From JACCTH01 sp035253825 (GTDB lineage: Bacteria; Actinomycetota; Acidimicrobiia; Spongiisociales; ZC4RG35): 64,000 bases of DNA. The notes below the pieces were generated by a model. That model saw only the letters and a list, made by a program, of their open reading frames with translations, ran no database searches and had not been told where the DNA came from. The position numbers were made by a program, and so were the translations under genes. The stretch lies in contig DATFBM010000010.1 in assembly GCA_035253825.1 (NCBI GenBank), positions 1-64,000 of the forward strand. Reading direction: 5' to 3'. This document shows, piece by piece, positions 34,201 to 42,389 of the stretch; position 1 is the first letter of the stretch; each line of letters starts with the position of its first letter.

Positions 34201-34777
34201 GCTCGATGAAGAAGTTCTCCCGGCCGAAGATGTCCTGGTAATGGGCAGCGGCCTTCAAGGCGGTGTCGAAGTCGCGCACCGTCTTCGGGCCCGACTCCTC
34301 CCGGGCGCCATCGGGGGCGAGGTGGCGCGCTACCGGTCCGCTGAGACATCCCGAGGTCGCCACGATCCCCTCCGAGTAGCGGCTGAGGAGATCTGAATCC
34401 ATCCGGGGCTTGTAGTAAAACCCGTCGAGGTAGGCGAGGGAGGAGAGCTTGATCAGGTTCCGATAGCCGGTTTGTGTGGTCGCCAACAGGGTCATGTGCA
34501 TCCGCTGGTTTTCCGCCGCTCGGGGCCGGTCGAAGCGTGAGCCCTCGACTACGTAAGCCTCGATCCCAATGATCGGCTTGATGCCGGCGGAGGTGGCGGC
34601 CTGATAGAAGTCCACCACCCCGTACATGACGCCGTGATCGGTGATTGCCACCGCCGCCTGACTATCGGCGGCGGCCGCTTCGACCACGTCTCGCACCCGG
34701 GCGGCGCCGTCCAGCATGGAGTATTCGGTATGGAGGTGGAGATGGGCGAACGATCTCGACCTCCCCGAAAACGACAT
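31265..34777 (-). CDS. dnaE: DNA polymerase III alpha subunit
   Basis: Main replicative polymerase, 1170 residues, normal for DnaE1. The PHP domain starts with HLHTEYSMLDG (about 13-23). The catalytic PDIDMDF lies near residue 415. The finger region contains RPGPLGA and YGIMVYQEQVMQ, a tandem HhH region follows, and the OB fold begins at GGLVAGINRRYTKNN. ATG 34777. The C-terminus ends LLGPGAVV, with the TAA at the edge of a mosaic repeat, so the last bases of the gene border mobile-looking DNA. It follows the rhomboid gene by 16 bases. Confidence 0.97.
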   Translation of the reverse strand: MSFSGRSRSFAHLHLHTEYSMLDGAARVRDVVEAAAADSQAAVAITDHGVMYGVVDFYQAATSAGIKPIIGIEAYVVEGSRFDRPRAAENQRMHMTLLATTQTGYRNLIKLSSLAYLDGFYYKPRMDSDLLSRYSEGIVATSGCLSGPVARHLAPDGAREESGPKTVRDFDTALKAAAHYQDIFGRENFFIELQDHGLDAQRRVTPDLLEISHRIGAPLLATNDAHYTRQAEADAHDVLLCIQTGSNRDEPNRLKFDSTEFYLKTAADMRRLFPEDTYPGACDNTLLIADRTEVELEFGRYLLPQFPVPEGHTESSYLEHLVIEGARRRYGEISGEIGDRIRAELAVISDMGFPAYFLIVWDLIRFARQRRIRVGPGRGSAAGSIVAYALQITDLDPIAHGLIFERFLNPGRREMPDIDMDFDERYRGEVIRYAAEKYGSDHVAQIVTFSTIKGKQAIRDSARVLGHPYAIGDRIAKAMPPPILGREAPLQVVLEPLAADASPDERNFHSNATELRSLYANDPVAREVIDMARGLEHLRRQDSIHAAAVVISPEPLTELVPVQRKGDDAEVVTQYEMNGIASLGLLKMDFLGLRNLSIIERTIELVEAGQGKKIDIDKIPLDDPAVFELLKSGDTIGVFQLEGTGLRALVRSLAPDRFEDIVALVALYRPGPLGAQMHTAYADRKNGRSKVEYPHPALEPFLNNTYGIMVYQEQVMQAAQAMAGYTMAEADELRSAMGKKVKAKMAAHRQKFIAGCVKLGHPEKVGADLFDAIEPFAGYGFNKAHAACYALIAYQTAWLKAYHAPEYLASLLTATKRDKERTAVYLAECRNQGIDVLVPDVNESEVDFTVRDGKIRFGLSAVRNVGEGVVEKIIAARSERPFTDFFDFADRVDLLALNKRTVESLIKAGAFDGMGHSRKGLFLRYEEILDSTVERRRNEELGQFSLFAAEVSETSPIHDEMSSAEWSTKVKLSFEKEMLGLYVSDHPLLMVGTTLAIETEPISSLSEKPDRASVTIGGLVAGINRRYTKNNELILFLQVEDLDSSVEVVMFPRVVEEFGQLITPDAIVLIDGSVDQRGDEVKVRARSVRELKIRTDSTVRLRIAARAISARLVGQLKTILQSHPGPAPVMLQMETGESHKVLRFDDRHRVEPSSTLYAELKALLGPGAVV

Positions 34778-34793
34778 GGCTGTAACTTAGCCG

Positions 34794-35624
34794 CTAGAGC
34801 ATCACGGACAAGACCGCCAAAATCGCCAACCCCACCGGCACTAGCACCCGTTGCCGGGCCGGGATTCGAGACCAGATCTCGCCGGTGAGAATCCCCGCCA
34901 AGAGCCCTCCGAGGTGGCCTTGCCAGGAGATACCGGGGATCAGGAAGGGAAGGGCGATGTTGAGGAGGAGGGAGATCCAGAGACTCGAAAGCAAGTTGCG
35001 ACCGAAGGCGGTGTCTCGCATCTTGTAGGCGGCGTGCAGCCAGAGGCCGAAGAGACCGAATACCGCCCCCGACGCTCCCACCAACACGTCTTCCGGACGC
35101 CCGAAATGGAAGGCGAAGGCCCCTCCCGCTCCGGCGGCCCCTAGATAGAGGGCGAGGAAGGAGGCACGGCCGTAGCGAGCCTCGACCGCCGGACCGAGCT
35201 GAAAAAGGGCGTACATGTTGAAGAGGATGTGGGCGATCGTGGCGTGGAGGAGGATCGGGGTGAAGATCCGCCACCACTCCCCTGCGGCCACGAGTTGATT
35301 GGCCTGGACCAACTCGAAGAACACGCGCCCACCGAGATCACCTGCGTATTGAGTGATCAGGTAGGCGACAATCGTCACCGCCAGGATCCCGAAGGTGATC
35401 GGCGCTCCTCGTCGCAGCCGGGTGGCGGTGCCGGGGCGGGTGGCAATCATCCTCTGGCGTCCCCGCTGGCGGGCACACTCGGGACAGAATTGGCCGACGC
35501 TCCCCGGAGTCGAACAACCCCCGCATATGGGTCGCTCGCAGCTGACGCAGCGCAATCCAGTGGGCCGGTTCGGGTGGCGGTAGCAAACAGTTTCGCCGGT
35601 CGCCGCTGCCTGGGGTTCGGTCAT
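34794..35624 (-). CDS. Rhomboid-family intramembrane serine protease with N-terminal zinc ribbon
   Basis: 276 residues. The N-terminal ~45 residues hold Cys/His pairs typical of a B-box-like zinc ribbon (CYRHPNRPTGLRCVSCERPI, then CPEC). Then come about six or seven helices with catalytic Ser in GASGAVFGLFGL (about 182) and His in WQGHLGGLLAG (about 235). ATG 35624 overlaps the rluD stop (ATGA). Substrate unknown. Confidence 0.92.
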   Translation of the reverse strand: MTEPQAAATGETVCYRHPNRPTGLRCVSCERPICGGCSTPGSVGQFCPECARQRGRQRMIATRPGTATRLRRGAPITFGILAVTIVAYLITQYAGDLGGRVFFELVQANQLVAAGEWWRIFTPILLHATIAHILFNMYALFQLGPAVEARYGRASFLALYLGAAGAGGAFAFHFGRPEDVLVGASGAVFGLFGLWLHAAYKMRDTAFGRNLLSSLWISLLLNIALPFLIPGISWQGHLGGLLAGILTGEIWSRIPARQRVLVPVGLAILAVLSVML

Positions 35625-36562
35625 ATGGAAGAAAAACCTACCGCGGACCCGTCGCTGAGCGAGCTCATCGCCCCCGGATGAACGGCCAGTGCCTTCTCGA
35701 GCTCGACCGGCAAAGGCGAGTCAATCGTCAGCTCGACATCGGTCACCGGATGCCGGAATCGCAGGCGGGCAGCGTGGAGGAACATCCTCCGCAGTCCCCG
35801 GGCCGAGCGGTGCCTCGAGTAAGTCCGATCGCCCGCCACCGGGTGGCCGATGGCGGCCAGGTGCACGCGGATCTGATGGGTGCGACCGGTCTCAAGGTCG
35901 ACCTCGAGCAGAGCCAATCCTTCTCCTTGCCAAATAACGCGATAGTGGGTGCGAGACGGCCGCCCTTCCGGGCTCACCTTCTGGCGCGTGGGCCGGGTGG
36001 GATCGCGGGAAATCGGCGCATCGATGGTGCCGGTCGACATCTCCATCTCCCCGTGGACCAGGGCCAGGTACTGGCGATGGATGCGCCGGGCGGCCAGGTC
36101 TTTCACCAATCGGGCATGGATTTCCTCTGCCCGGGCGACCACCAAGAGCCCCGAGGTTTCCTTGTCGAGACGATGGACCAGGCCCGCCCTCAATTCCCCG
36201 CCGACCCCCTCCAGCTCGGGATAGAGCATCAAAAGCCCGGCAGCCAGAGTGCGGCTCTCCCGACCGGCGCCGGGGTGCACCACGACCCCGGCGGGTTTGT
36301 CCACCACCAGCAGGTGTTCGTCCTCATAACGGACCTGGAAGGGGACCGCCTCCGGCTCGAGGGTTGGCGCTGAGACCGGCAGCTCGAACTCGATCTCGGT
36401 ACCGTCAATGCGCTGGTCGGGCTCGACCGGGTGAGCATCGACCAAGACTCCGTGGGCGAAGAGGGAGCGAGCGGTTTGGCGGGAGACGCCGGCCAGCGCC
36501 GCCACGATCTTGTCGGCCCGCTCTCCCAACAGCTCGGCCGGAATCTCGACCCGGTTCCGCAA
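35621..36562 (-). CDS. rluD: RluD-family 23S rRNA pseudouridine synthase
   Basis: 313 residues: an N-terminal S4 domain (SRQTARSLFAHGVLVD), then the synthase domain with catalytic Asp in RLDKETSGLLVVAR (about 130) and the H-Q-I-R-VHLA segment. It starts with a TTG at 36562, two bases after the lspA stop, supported by AAAAGGG about 7 bases upstream. RluD and LspA are frequent neighbours in bacteria. Confidence 0.94.
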   Translation of the reverse strand: MRNRVEIPAELLGERADKIVAALAGVSRQTARSLFAHGVLVDAHPVEPDQRIDGTEIEFELPVSAPTLEPEAVPFQVRYEDEHLLVVDKPAGVVVHPGAGRESRTLAAGLLMLYPELEGVGGELRAGLVHRLDKETSGLLVVARAEEIHARLVKDLAARRIHRQYLALVHGEMEMSTGTIDAPISRDPTRPTRQKVSPEGRPSRTHYRVIWQGEGLALLEVDLETGRTHQIRVHLAAIGHPVAGDRTYSRHRSARGLRRMFLHAARLRFRHPVTDVELTIDSPLPVELEKALAVHPGAMSSLSDGSAVGFSSI

Positions 36563-36563
36563 G

Positions 36564-37064
36564 CTACGCCCTTTTCGGAGACCGAACCGCCCCCAGGAGC
36601 AGGATGGCGATGGCGACGGAGACGGCCGAGTCGGCGATGTTGAACGTCGGCCAATAAGGGATCTGAATCCAGTCGATCACGGGACCGTCGAGAAACCCCG
36701 GACCACGGAAGATGCGGTCGGTCAGGTTGCCGATGGCCCCGCCCAATACGAGGCCGAAGGCCACTTGCTCGTGGACGGGCCGAGGTTTGGCAAGGGCGTA
36801 ACTGATAAATCCCACCGCCGCCACCGCCGCCAGCCCAAGCAGGCGACCGGCGTCGGGCAGAAGAGAGAAAGCGGCGCCACTGTTCTCGGTGAAGCGAAAG
36901 ACGAGGAAGTCGCCGAGGATCGATTGGGGCCCGGAGGCGAAGGTGGTCGCTGCCCACCGCTTGGTCAGCTGATCGAGGGCGACGACGACAGAGGCGAGGC
37001 CGTAGGCGGGGAGCGCCCGCCGTAGATCAGCTACGACGAGCGCAGCTGACGCACTCGGTGGCAT
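36564..37064 (-). CDS. lspA: Lipoprotein signal peptidase (signal peptidase II)
   Basis: About 166 residues with four membrane helices. It removes lipoprotein signal peptides. Catalytic aspartates are in GNLTDRIFRG and FNIADSAV. The N-terminal helix AYGLASVVVALDQLTKRW and the FTENSGAAFSLL loop are diagnostic. ATG 37064 is chosen to give the usual length; the frame extends to 37178 but that part is antisense-quality sequence over the upstream gene. The start lies 38 bases inside the DksA/TraR gene. Confidence 0.93.
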   Translation of the reverse strand: MPPSASAALVVADLRRALPAYGLASVVVALDQLTKRWAATTFASGPQSILGDFLVFRFTENSGAAFSLLPDAGRLLGLAAVAAVGFISYALAKPRPVHEQVAFGLVLGGAIGNLTDRIFRGPGFLDGPVIDWIQIPYWPTFNIADSAVSVAIAILLLGAVRSPKRA

Positions 37065-37398
37065 AGGGAAGGACTTCCAGCCGGGCCACTGGGATCGGAT
37101 TCCCGCAGCTCTCGCAGACGCCGTATGTCTTGTCGGCCACCCGGGAGAGGGCCCTTTCCACCTTGCGCAGCAGGTCAACAGTGTTTTGGCCCAGTGACAG
37201 CTCCTTCTCGTACTCGAAGTTCATCGAGCCTGCCTCGGCGCTGCCCGGATCAGGGCTGCGCTCGGCCGAAGTCTCGGTCTGCCGAGCCTCCTCCAGCTCA
37301 CGCTCATGTTCCTCGATCATCCGCTCGAGACGCGCTTGTTCTTCCTCGAGCTGGCTTCGAAAACGCTTGAGAGTATTGGCGGCTAGTTGTCTGGCCAT
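37027..37398 (-). CDS. DksA/TraR-family zinc-finger protein
   Basis: 123 residues: a long charged coiled coil (about 1-55) followed by a C4 zinc finger (CESCG near the end of the core, then CVSC) and an RxEVLPYATEC stretch typical of the family. Members bind RNA polymerase through its secondary channel or act as general stress regulators. ATG 37398 has AAGGAT directly upstream. The 3' end overlaps lspA by 38 bases. It is divergent from ileS with a 102-base gap. Confidence 0.88.
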   Translation of the reverse strand: MARQLAANTLKRFRSQLEEEQARLERMIEEHERELEEARQTETSAERSPDPGSAEAGSMNFEYEKELSLGQNTVDLLRKVERALSRVADKTYGVCESCGNPIPVARLEVLPYATECVSCARRS

Positions 37399-37500
37399 AT
37401 CCTTGCTACAAATCGCCCACGGAAAGTCGGGGAACGATAGCCCGGGCCTGGAATTATTTAACGGGCTCAAGCCCTTTCCGTATTCCTAGAGTTTGAGCCA

Positions 37501-40500
37501 ATGAGTTCCCGATCGAGTTTTCAACGCGCACGTCCCCAGGTCGATTTTCCGGGCCTGGAGCGAGAAATTCTCGATCTCTGGGACGAGCTCGGCGCCTTTC
37601 AGGCATCGGTTGATCGCCGGGCCGACGCTCCCGAATACGTCTTCTATGACGGTCCCCCATTTCCCACCGGGAGCCCCCATTTCGGCACTCTGTTGGCATC
37701 GGTTTTGAAAGACGTGGTTCCTCGCTACTGGACCATGCGCGGCTTTCGGGTGGAGAGGCGCTTTGGCTGGGATACCCACGGTCTCCCGATCGAGATGGAG
37801 GTGGAGAAAAATCTCGGGATCTCCGGCCCCCGCCAGATCGCCGAGTACGGGGTCGATCGTTACAACGAGGCCTGTCGGGCTCACGTCCAGGCCAACACCG
37901 AGAACTGGCGCCGGGTGATCCGCCGGATCGGCCGCTGGGTAGACATGGACAACGACTACCGGACCATGGACACCGACTTCATGGAGTCGGTCTGGTGGGC
38001 AATGCGCCAGCTTTGGGACAAAGGCCTGGTCTACCGGGACTTCAAGGTTCTCCCCTACTCCTGGGGCGCCACCACCCCCCTCTCCAACTTCGAGGTCAAC
38101 CTCGGCGGCTACCGGGACGTCGACGATCCTTCGATCACCGTCAAGTTGAGGGTGAGAGAAAGTCAGGGCGTGGTCTCGGCAGGAGATTTCCTCCTCGTCT
38201 GGACCACGACTCCCTGGACGCTTCCTGCCAACCTGGCCGTGGCAGTCGGTCCCGAGATCGAATACGTCGCCTTCGAGGATGAAGGCTCCCGTTACTGGAT
38301 TGCCCGCTCCCGGATCGACTCCTATTTCAGGGAGGCGCCACCCCTGGTGGGAACCGGCAGCGGGGCCGATCTGCTCGGAGTCTCCTATGACCCTCCGTTC
38401 GACTACTTCACGGGTGAGCGGGAACGAGGGGCTTTCCGGGTCATCGCCGGCGAGGAAGTGTCGATCGAAGAAGGAACCGGCCTGGTGCACATGGCTCCCG
38501 CCTACGGGGAGGCGGACTTCGCCGCCTTGGCTGCGGCCGGACTTGACCTGCTCGTCGATCCCATCGACCTCGAGGGTCGGTTCACCGAGGCAGTGCCGGA
38601 AGTTGCAGGAGTCAACATCAAGGAAGCGGACGCCACGCTGGTGCGCTTGCTCAAGGAACGAGGGGCCCTCTTCCGCAACGAAAGAATCCGCCATCCCTAT
38701 CCCTTCTGCTACCGGACCGACACCCCGCTCATGTACAAGGCGATCCCGACCTGGTTCGTGGCCGTGGAGTCGATCAGGGACCGGCTGGTGAAACTCAACG
38801 ACAACATCCATTGGGTGCCAGAGCACGTCGGGACCCGACGGTTCGGCAATTGGCTTGCCGATGCCCGCGACTGGGCGATCTCCCGCAATCGCTACTGGGG
38901 CTCGTGTATCCCGGTTTGGGAATGCCCCTCCGGGCACATGCATTGCGTCGGTTCGATCGACGAACTGGAGAAGCTCTCGGGGGTCCGCCTCACCGACCTG
39001 CACAAGCATTTCGTCGATCCGGTCACCTTCCCCTGTCCGGAGTGCAATGAAGAAATGCGGCGCGTGCCCGAGGTCTTGGACTGTTGGTTCGAGTCGGGTT
39101 CGATGCCCTACGGACAGGTGCATTACCCGTTCGAGAATCGGGAGAGGTTCGAGTCGACCTTTCCGGCCCAATTCATCGCCGAAGGCCTTGATCAGACCCG
39201 AGGGTGGTTTTACACCCTCCACGTTCTGGGGGCGGCGCTCTTTGATTCGGAGGCGTTTCGCAACTGCGTGGTCAATGGCCTCATCCTCTCCTCCGATGGC
39301 CGCAAGATGTCGAAGTCGCTCAAGAACTACGACGATCCCGCCCAGTTGCTCGAGACCCATGGCGCCGACGCCCTCCGCGCCTATCTCATCAACTCTCCGG
39401 TGCTGCGAGCCGAGCCGGTCCGATTCCAGGTGCAGGCCATCCGCGAGGTGACGCGGACCGTGTTGTTGCCTTTGTGGAACGCTCACAGCTTCTTCACAAC
39501 CTATGCCGTGGCCGACGGCATCACCGGCGATGACCTGCAGTCGGCGGCGCCACCGGCGGAGCGACCGGAGCTCGACCGCTGGATCCTTTCGGTGCTGCAA
39601 AGCCTCATCGCCGATGTCAATCGACAAATGGAGGGGTACTACCTCTACAACGTCATCCCTCCGGTGCTGGGGTTCGTAGAAGACCTGACCAACTGGTACG
39701 TGCGCCGCAGCCGGAGAAGGTTCTGGCGCCGCCGGGGCGAGGATGATCGGGACAAGCTGGCGGCCTTCGCCACGCTTTACGAGGTTTTGACCACGTTCGT
39801 GGCGGTGGTGGCTCCGGCCCTGCCGTTCATTGCCGAACGGATCTACCAGGACCTGGTGAGAAGCATCGACCCCGAAGCTCCTCCGAGTGTCCACCATCGC
39901 GAATTCCCGGTGGAGCGAACCGTATTGATCGATCGTGATCTCGAGAGGGCGATGGCGGTAGTGCGGGATGTGGTCAGCCTTGGACACGGGTTGCGCAAGC
40001 AACACGAGGTCAAAGTCCGACGCCCCCTGGCCGCGCTAACCGTCGTCACCCATGACAAGCAGCAGCGACAGGCCGTCCTGGATCACGGCGACCTGATCGT
40101 CGATGAATTGAATGTCAAAGAGGTGAAGGTCACCGAGAGCGGAGCGGGCCTGCTGACGATGTCGGCCAAGCCCGACTTCGCCCGCCTGGGCCCGCGTTTC
40201 GGGGCCCGGGTGAAGGAGGTAGCGGCCTTTGTTTCCCAACTCGGCGAGGAGCAGATCGAATCGCTTCTCGACGGCGCCGGGTTGGAAGTGGCCGAGTCGA
40301 CCATCACCGGGGCTGACCTCGTCATCGACCGCCAGCCCTCCGAGGGGATGGCGGTGGCTGCAATCGGCGGCCTGGCGGTGGCTCTGAGCATGGAACTGAC
40401 CCCGGAGCTCCTGGCCGAGGGAATGGCCCGGGAGTTCGTCAGCAGAGTGCAACAAGAACGCCGCCAGGCGGGGCTCAATGTCTCCGACCGGATCGCGGTG

Positions 40501-40668
40501 GAATGGTGGACCGACGACGAGGCTCTGGCCGACGCCATCTCCTCCTACCGGGATTACATCAAGGGAGAGGTGCTCGCAACCGCCCTCGAAAGATCCTCCG
40601 AGTGGGAGGGTGAGCCATCACACCTTGACGGGGCGGCCTACGCGCTCAGAGTGCAAAGGGCTGGCTGA
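37501..40668 (+). CDS. ileS: Isoleucyl-tRNA synthetase, eukaryote-like type
   Basis: 1055 residues. The HIGH motif is PHFG (59-62) in GPPFPTGSPHFG, the KMSKS motif lies near 602-606 (DGRKMSKSLKNY), and the editing domain has WTTTPWTLPANLAV. A Cys-rich segment (CPSGHMHC, CPEC) sits in the middle. The length and the motif context match the second bacterial IleRS type, related to the eukaryotic enzyme and often naturally insensitive to mupirocin. No T-box leader fits in the 102-base upstream gap. Convergent with divIVA. Confidence 0.97.
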   Translation: MSSRSSFQRARPQVDFPGLEREILDLWDELGAFQASVDRRADAPEYVFYDGPPFPTGSPHFGTLLASVLKDVVPRYWTMRGFRVERRFGWDTHGLPIEMEVEKNLGISGPRQIAEYGVDRYNEACRAHVQANTENWRRVIRRIGRWVDMDNDYRTMDTDFMESVWWAMRQLWDKGLVYRDFKVLPYSWGATTPLSNFEVNLGGYRDVDDPSITVKLRVRESQGVVSAGDFLLVWTTTPWTLPANLAVAVGPEIEYVAFEDEGSRYWIARSRIDSYFREAPPLVGTGSGADLLGVSYDPPFDYFTGERERGAFRVIAGEEVSIEEGTGLVHMAPAYGEADFAALAAAGLDLLVDPIDLEGRFTEAVPEVAGVNIKEADATLVRLLKERGALFRNERIRHPYPFCYRTDTPLMYKAIPTWFVAVESIRDRLVKLNDNIHWVPEHVGTRRFGNWLADARDWAISRNRYWGSCIPVWECPSGHMHCVGSIDELEKLSGVRLTDLHKHFVDPVTFPCPECNEEMRRVPEVLDCWFESGSMPYGQVHYPFENRERFESTFPAQFIAEGLDQTRGWFYTLHVLGAALFDSEAFRNCVVNGLILSSDGRKMSKSLKNYDDPAQLLETHGADALRAYLINSPVLRAEPVRFQVQAIREVTRTVLLPLWNAHSFFTTYAVADGITGDDLQSAAPPAERPELDRWILSVLQSLIADVNRQMEGYYLYNVIPPVLGFVEDLTNWYVRRSRRRFWRRRGEDDRDKLAAFATLYEVLTTFVAVVAPALPFIAERIYQDLVRSIDPEAPPSVHHREFPVERTVLIDRDLERAMAVVRDVVSLGHGLRKQHEVKVRRPLAALTVVTHDKQQRQAVLDHGDLIVDELNVKEVKVTESGAGLLTMSAKPDFARLGPRFGARVKEVAAFVSQLGEEQIESLLDGAGLEVAESTITGADLVIDRQPSEGMAVAAIGGLAVALSMELTPELLAEGMAREFVSRVQQERRQAGLNVSDRIAVEWWTDDEALADAISSYRDYIKGEVLATALERSSEWEGEPSHLDGAAYALRVQRAG

Positions 40669-40705
40669 TCGTTTGATTCTGTGGGCTGGCAGATTGGCAG
40701 AGGCG

Positions 40706-40749
40706 CCCTGGGAACCCTGGGTTCGGTTTTTTTAACCCCGTTCCCAGGG
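40706..40749 (+). terminator. Terminator-like hairpin between ileS and divIVA
   Basis: CCCTGGGAAC (40706-40715) pairs perfectly with GTTCCCAGGG (40740-40749). Inside lies a smaller GAACC-CTG-GGTTC hairpin followed by GG and seven Ts (40727-40733), which could stop ileS transcription. The divIVA stop codon (40732-40734) is inside the structure, so both convergent genes end in it. Confidence 0.55.
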
Positions 40750-41391
40750 ACGGGCGCTCACCCGAGCGACCGGTTCGGGCTCGCTCTCGAAGACGTCATC
40801 GGTGATATCGACTTCGTTCGCTTCGCCGGGAAAAATGTCGCCGAAGCTCGTCGACTCGTCTGCCTTGTTGTCGGCCTCGGCCATCTCGTTGGTGTCGTTG
40901 CCGCTCTTGGTGGAGCCGCCAAGCGTCGTCGCCGTCTGGGCCAGGTTCTCCTCCATTTGGTCGACTTCACTCGTCACCGCGGCCGCCAGGGCCGAGAGCT
41001 TGGCTCGCAGGGACGTCACCAGTTCGCGCATCCCGGAAACTTCGCCCTGAAGACGGTTCTGCTCTTCGTCGCGCTTCTTCAGAGCGGCGGTCGTCTCTGC
41101 CTCAGCCTGGCTGCGGATGGTCTCCGCCTCGGCCCGGGCCTCGGCCAGCAATCGATCGGCGGAACGTTGAGCGGTGATGATGGCGCGGGAGATCTCCGAC
41201 TCATCCCCTCCCCGGGAGCTGGTGTCGGACTCGAGAGCGCGGATCTTGTCCTGCGCTTCCCGCACTCGCTGTTCGTAGGAGCGAAGCGTCGCTACCACTT
41301 CGTCGAGGAAGTCGTCTACCTCGTCCATCTGATAACCGCGCAAGGCCTGGGTGAAAGCCTTCTGCTCGACGTCTATCGGAGTCAGGTTCAA
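40732..41391 (-). CDS. divIVA: DivIVA-family polar growth/septum protein
   Basis: 219 residues. The membrane-binding N-terminus NLTPIDVEQKAFTQALRGY and the DEVDDFLDEV coiled-coil entry are diagnostic. A long Ala/Glu-rich coiled coil follows, then an acidic tail. In actinobacteria DivIVA (Wag31) organises polar wall growth. It starts with TTG 41391 with AGAGG 6-7 bases upstream. A promoter-like pair lies 40-70 bases upstream. It is the last gene of the dcw run. Confidence 0.93.
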   Translation of the reverse strand: MNLTPIDVEQKAFTQALRGYQMDEVDDFLDEVVATLRSYEQRVREAQDKIRALESDTSSRGGDESEISRAIITAQRSADRLLAEARAEAETIRSQAEAETTAALKKRDEEQNRLQGEVSGMRELVTSLRAKLSALAAAVTSEVDQMEENLAQTATTLGGSTKSGNDTNEMAEADNKADESTSFGDIFPGEANEVDITDDVFESEPEPVARVSARPWERG

Positions 41392-41431
41392 TCGCCACCT
41401 CTCTTGTCGCCCAAAGATTTAGTAACCACTG

Positions 41432-41460
41432 AGGATACGGCCGCTCTCGGTTGGTACCAA
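41432..41460 (-). promoter_or_regulatory. Candidate divIVA promoter
   Basis: On the minus strand TTGGTA (41460-41455) and TATCCT (41437-41432) are separated by 17 bases, about 40 bases before the divIVA TTG. Each hexamer matches four of six consensus positions. The -35 lies in a TTGGTACCAA palindrome. Confidence 0.35.
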
Positions 41461-41496
41461 GAACCAGATCGGGAAGCGAGCGGAAGGCTGGTCATG

Positions 41497-41748
41497 TCAG
41501 CAAACGAAGCGCCGCAAGAGTCCGAGGCCCACGATCAGGATCAGCGGCGTGAGGTCGATTGCCGCCATACCCAACCGCAGAGGTGGGATGACGCGGCGCA
41601 TGGGCAGAATGACCGGATAGATGATCCGGTCGAGGAACACCTGCACTTTCCCGAGGGGATGGACGGCCGAAACCCGTACCCAAGAGAGGATCACCCAGGC
41701 CAGCACCGCCAGCGAATAGAGCTGGATCAAGAGACAGATGAGACCCAC
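41497..41748 (-). CDS. YggT-family membrane protein
   Basis: 83 residues with two hydrophobic helices (about 3-26 and 60-80). The family segment VSAVHPLGKVQVFLDRIIYP lies between them. YggT genes sit between sepF and divIVA in many Gram-positive genomes, and a role in envelope or division is suspected. The start appears to be GTG 41748, 9 bases after the sepF stop. Confidence 0.88.
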   Translation of the reverse strand: MGLICLLIQLYSLAVLAWVILSWVRVSAVHPLGKVQVFLDRIIYPVILPMRRVIPPLRLGMAAIDLTPLILIVGLGLLRRFVC

Positions 41749-41757
41749 AGGCCGCGA

Positions 41758-42375
41758 TCAGTCTTCGTCGTCTAGTTCGTAAACCCCGAGGCGCTGCAAA
41801 CGCCGGCGCTCATCCCGAGACAAAACCACCCGCGGCGGCAGGACCACTACCAGGCCATCTCCGATCTTGTTCATCGTGCCGTCGAGGGCGTAGATGAGCC
41901 CGCTTCCGAAGTCGATCACCCTTCGCACCAGATCGGGCTGGGTACGGCGGAGATCGAGTACCACGGGCACCCGATCGCGTACCCGATCGGCCAAGACCTT
42001 GGCGTCGCCGAACTCCTCGACGACGAGGATGTCGGCTTGCACATCAACCGGACGGACAGCGCGTACAACCGGCGAGTCGACGTTCTCGGATCGAAACGCC
42101 GTGGTCCGCGAAGCCGAGGACGGTGGTTCCACCCGGCGACCTTCGACCCGGGAGAACGTTTCCGATCGCCTCATGTCGGGGCGTCGAGTCTCCGTGCGTC
42201 GTGCCTCGGGGTGGTAGTCGGCGGATTCCCACTCCTCTGATCGATTGTGGGCCGACGAACGACGCTGGGACTGGCCGCGAGCGGCGCGATCGTCGTCTCC
42301 GACAATCGGATCGTCCTCGGGATCCTCGTCGACGAGCCCGAGGTAAACAAGAGCTTTAGAGAACAGAGATGGCAT
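41758..42375 (-). CDS. sepF: Cell division protein SepF
   Basis: 205 residues. The N-terminal amphipathic helix (PSLFSKALVYLGL) is the membrane anchor. A long charged linker follows, then the SepF core (DAKVLADRVRDRVPVVLDLR, FGSGLIYALDGTMNKIG, VVLPPRVVLS). In FtsA-less actinobacteria SepF ties FtsZ to the membrane. ATG 42375. Confidence 0.95.
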   Translation of the reverse strand: MPSLFSKALVYLGLVDEDPEDDPIVGDDDRAARGQSQRRSSAHNRSEEWESADYHPEARRTETRRPDMRRSETFSRVEGRRVEPPSSASRTTAFRSENVDSPVVRAVRPVDVQADILVVEEFGDAKVLADRVRDRVPVVLDLRRTQPDLVRRVIDFGSGLIYALDGTMNKIGDGLVVVLPPRVVLSRDERRRLQRLGVYELDDED

Positions 42376-42389
42376 TTGTGGGGATGCCT

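Noticed and set aside
37399..37500. Possible T-box riboswitch before ileS
   Set aside because: The gap is only 102 bases and shows neither a T-box sequence nor a specifier stem.
37486..40005. 839-codon open frame antisense to ileS
   Set aside because: ileS is certain from its motifs; the antisense protein is His/Asp/Gly-rich with no domain, a usual result of GC-rich codon bias.
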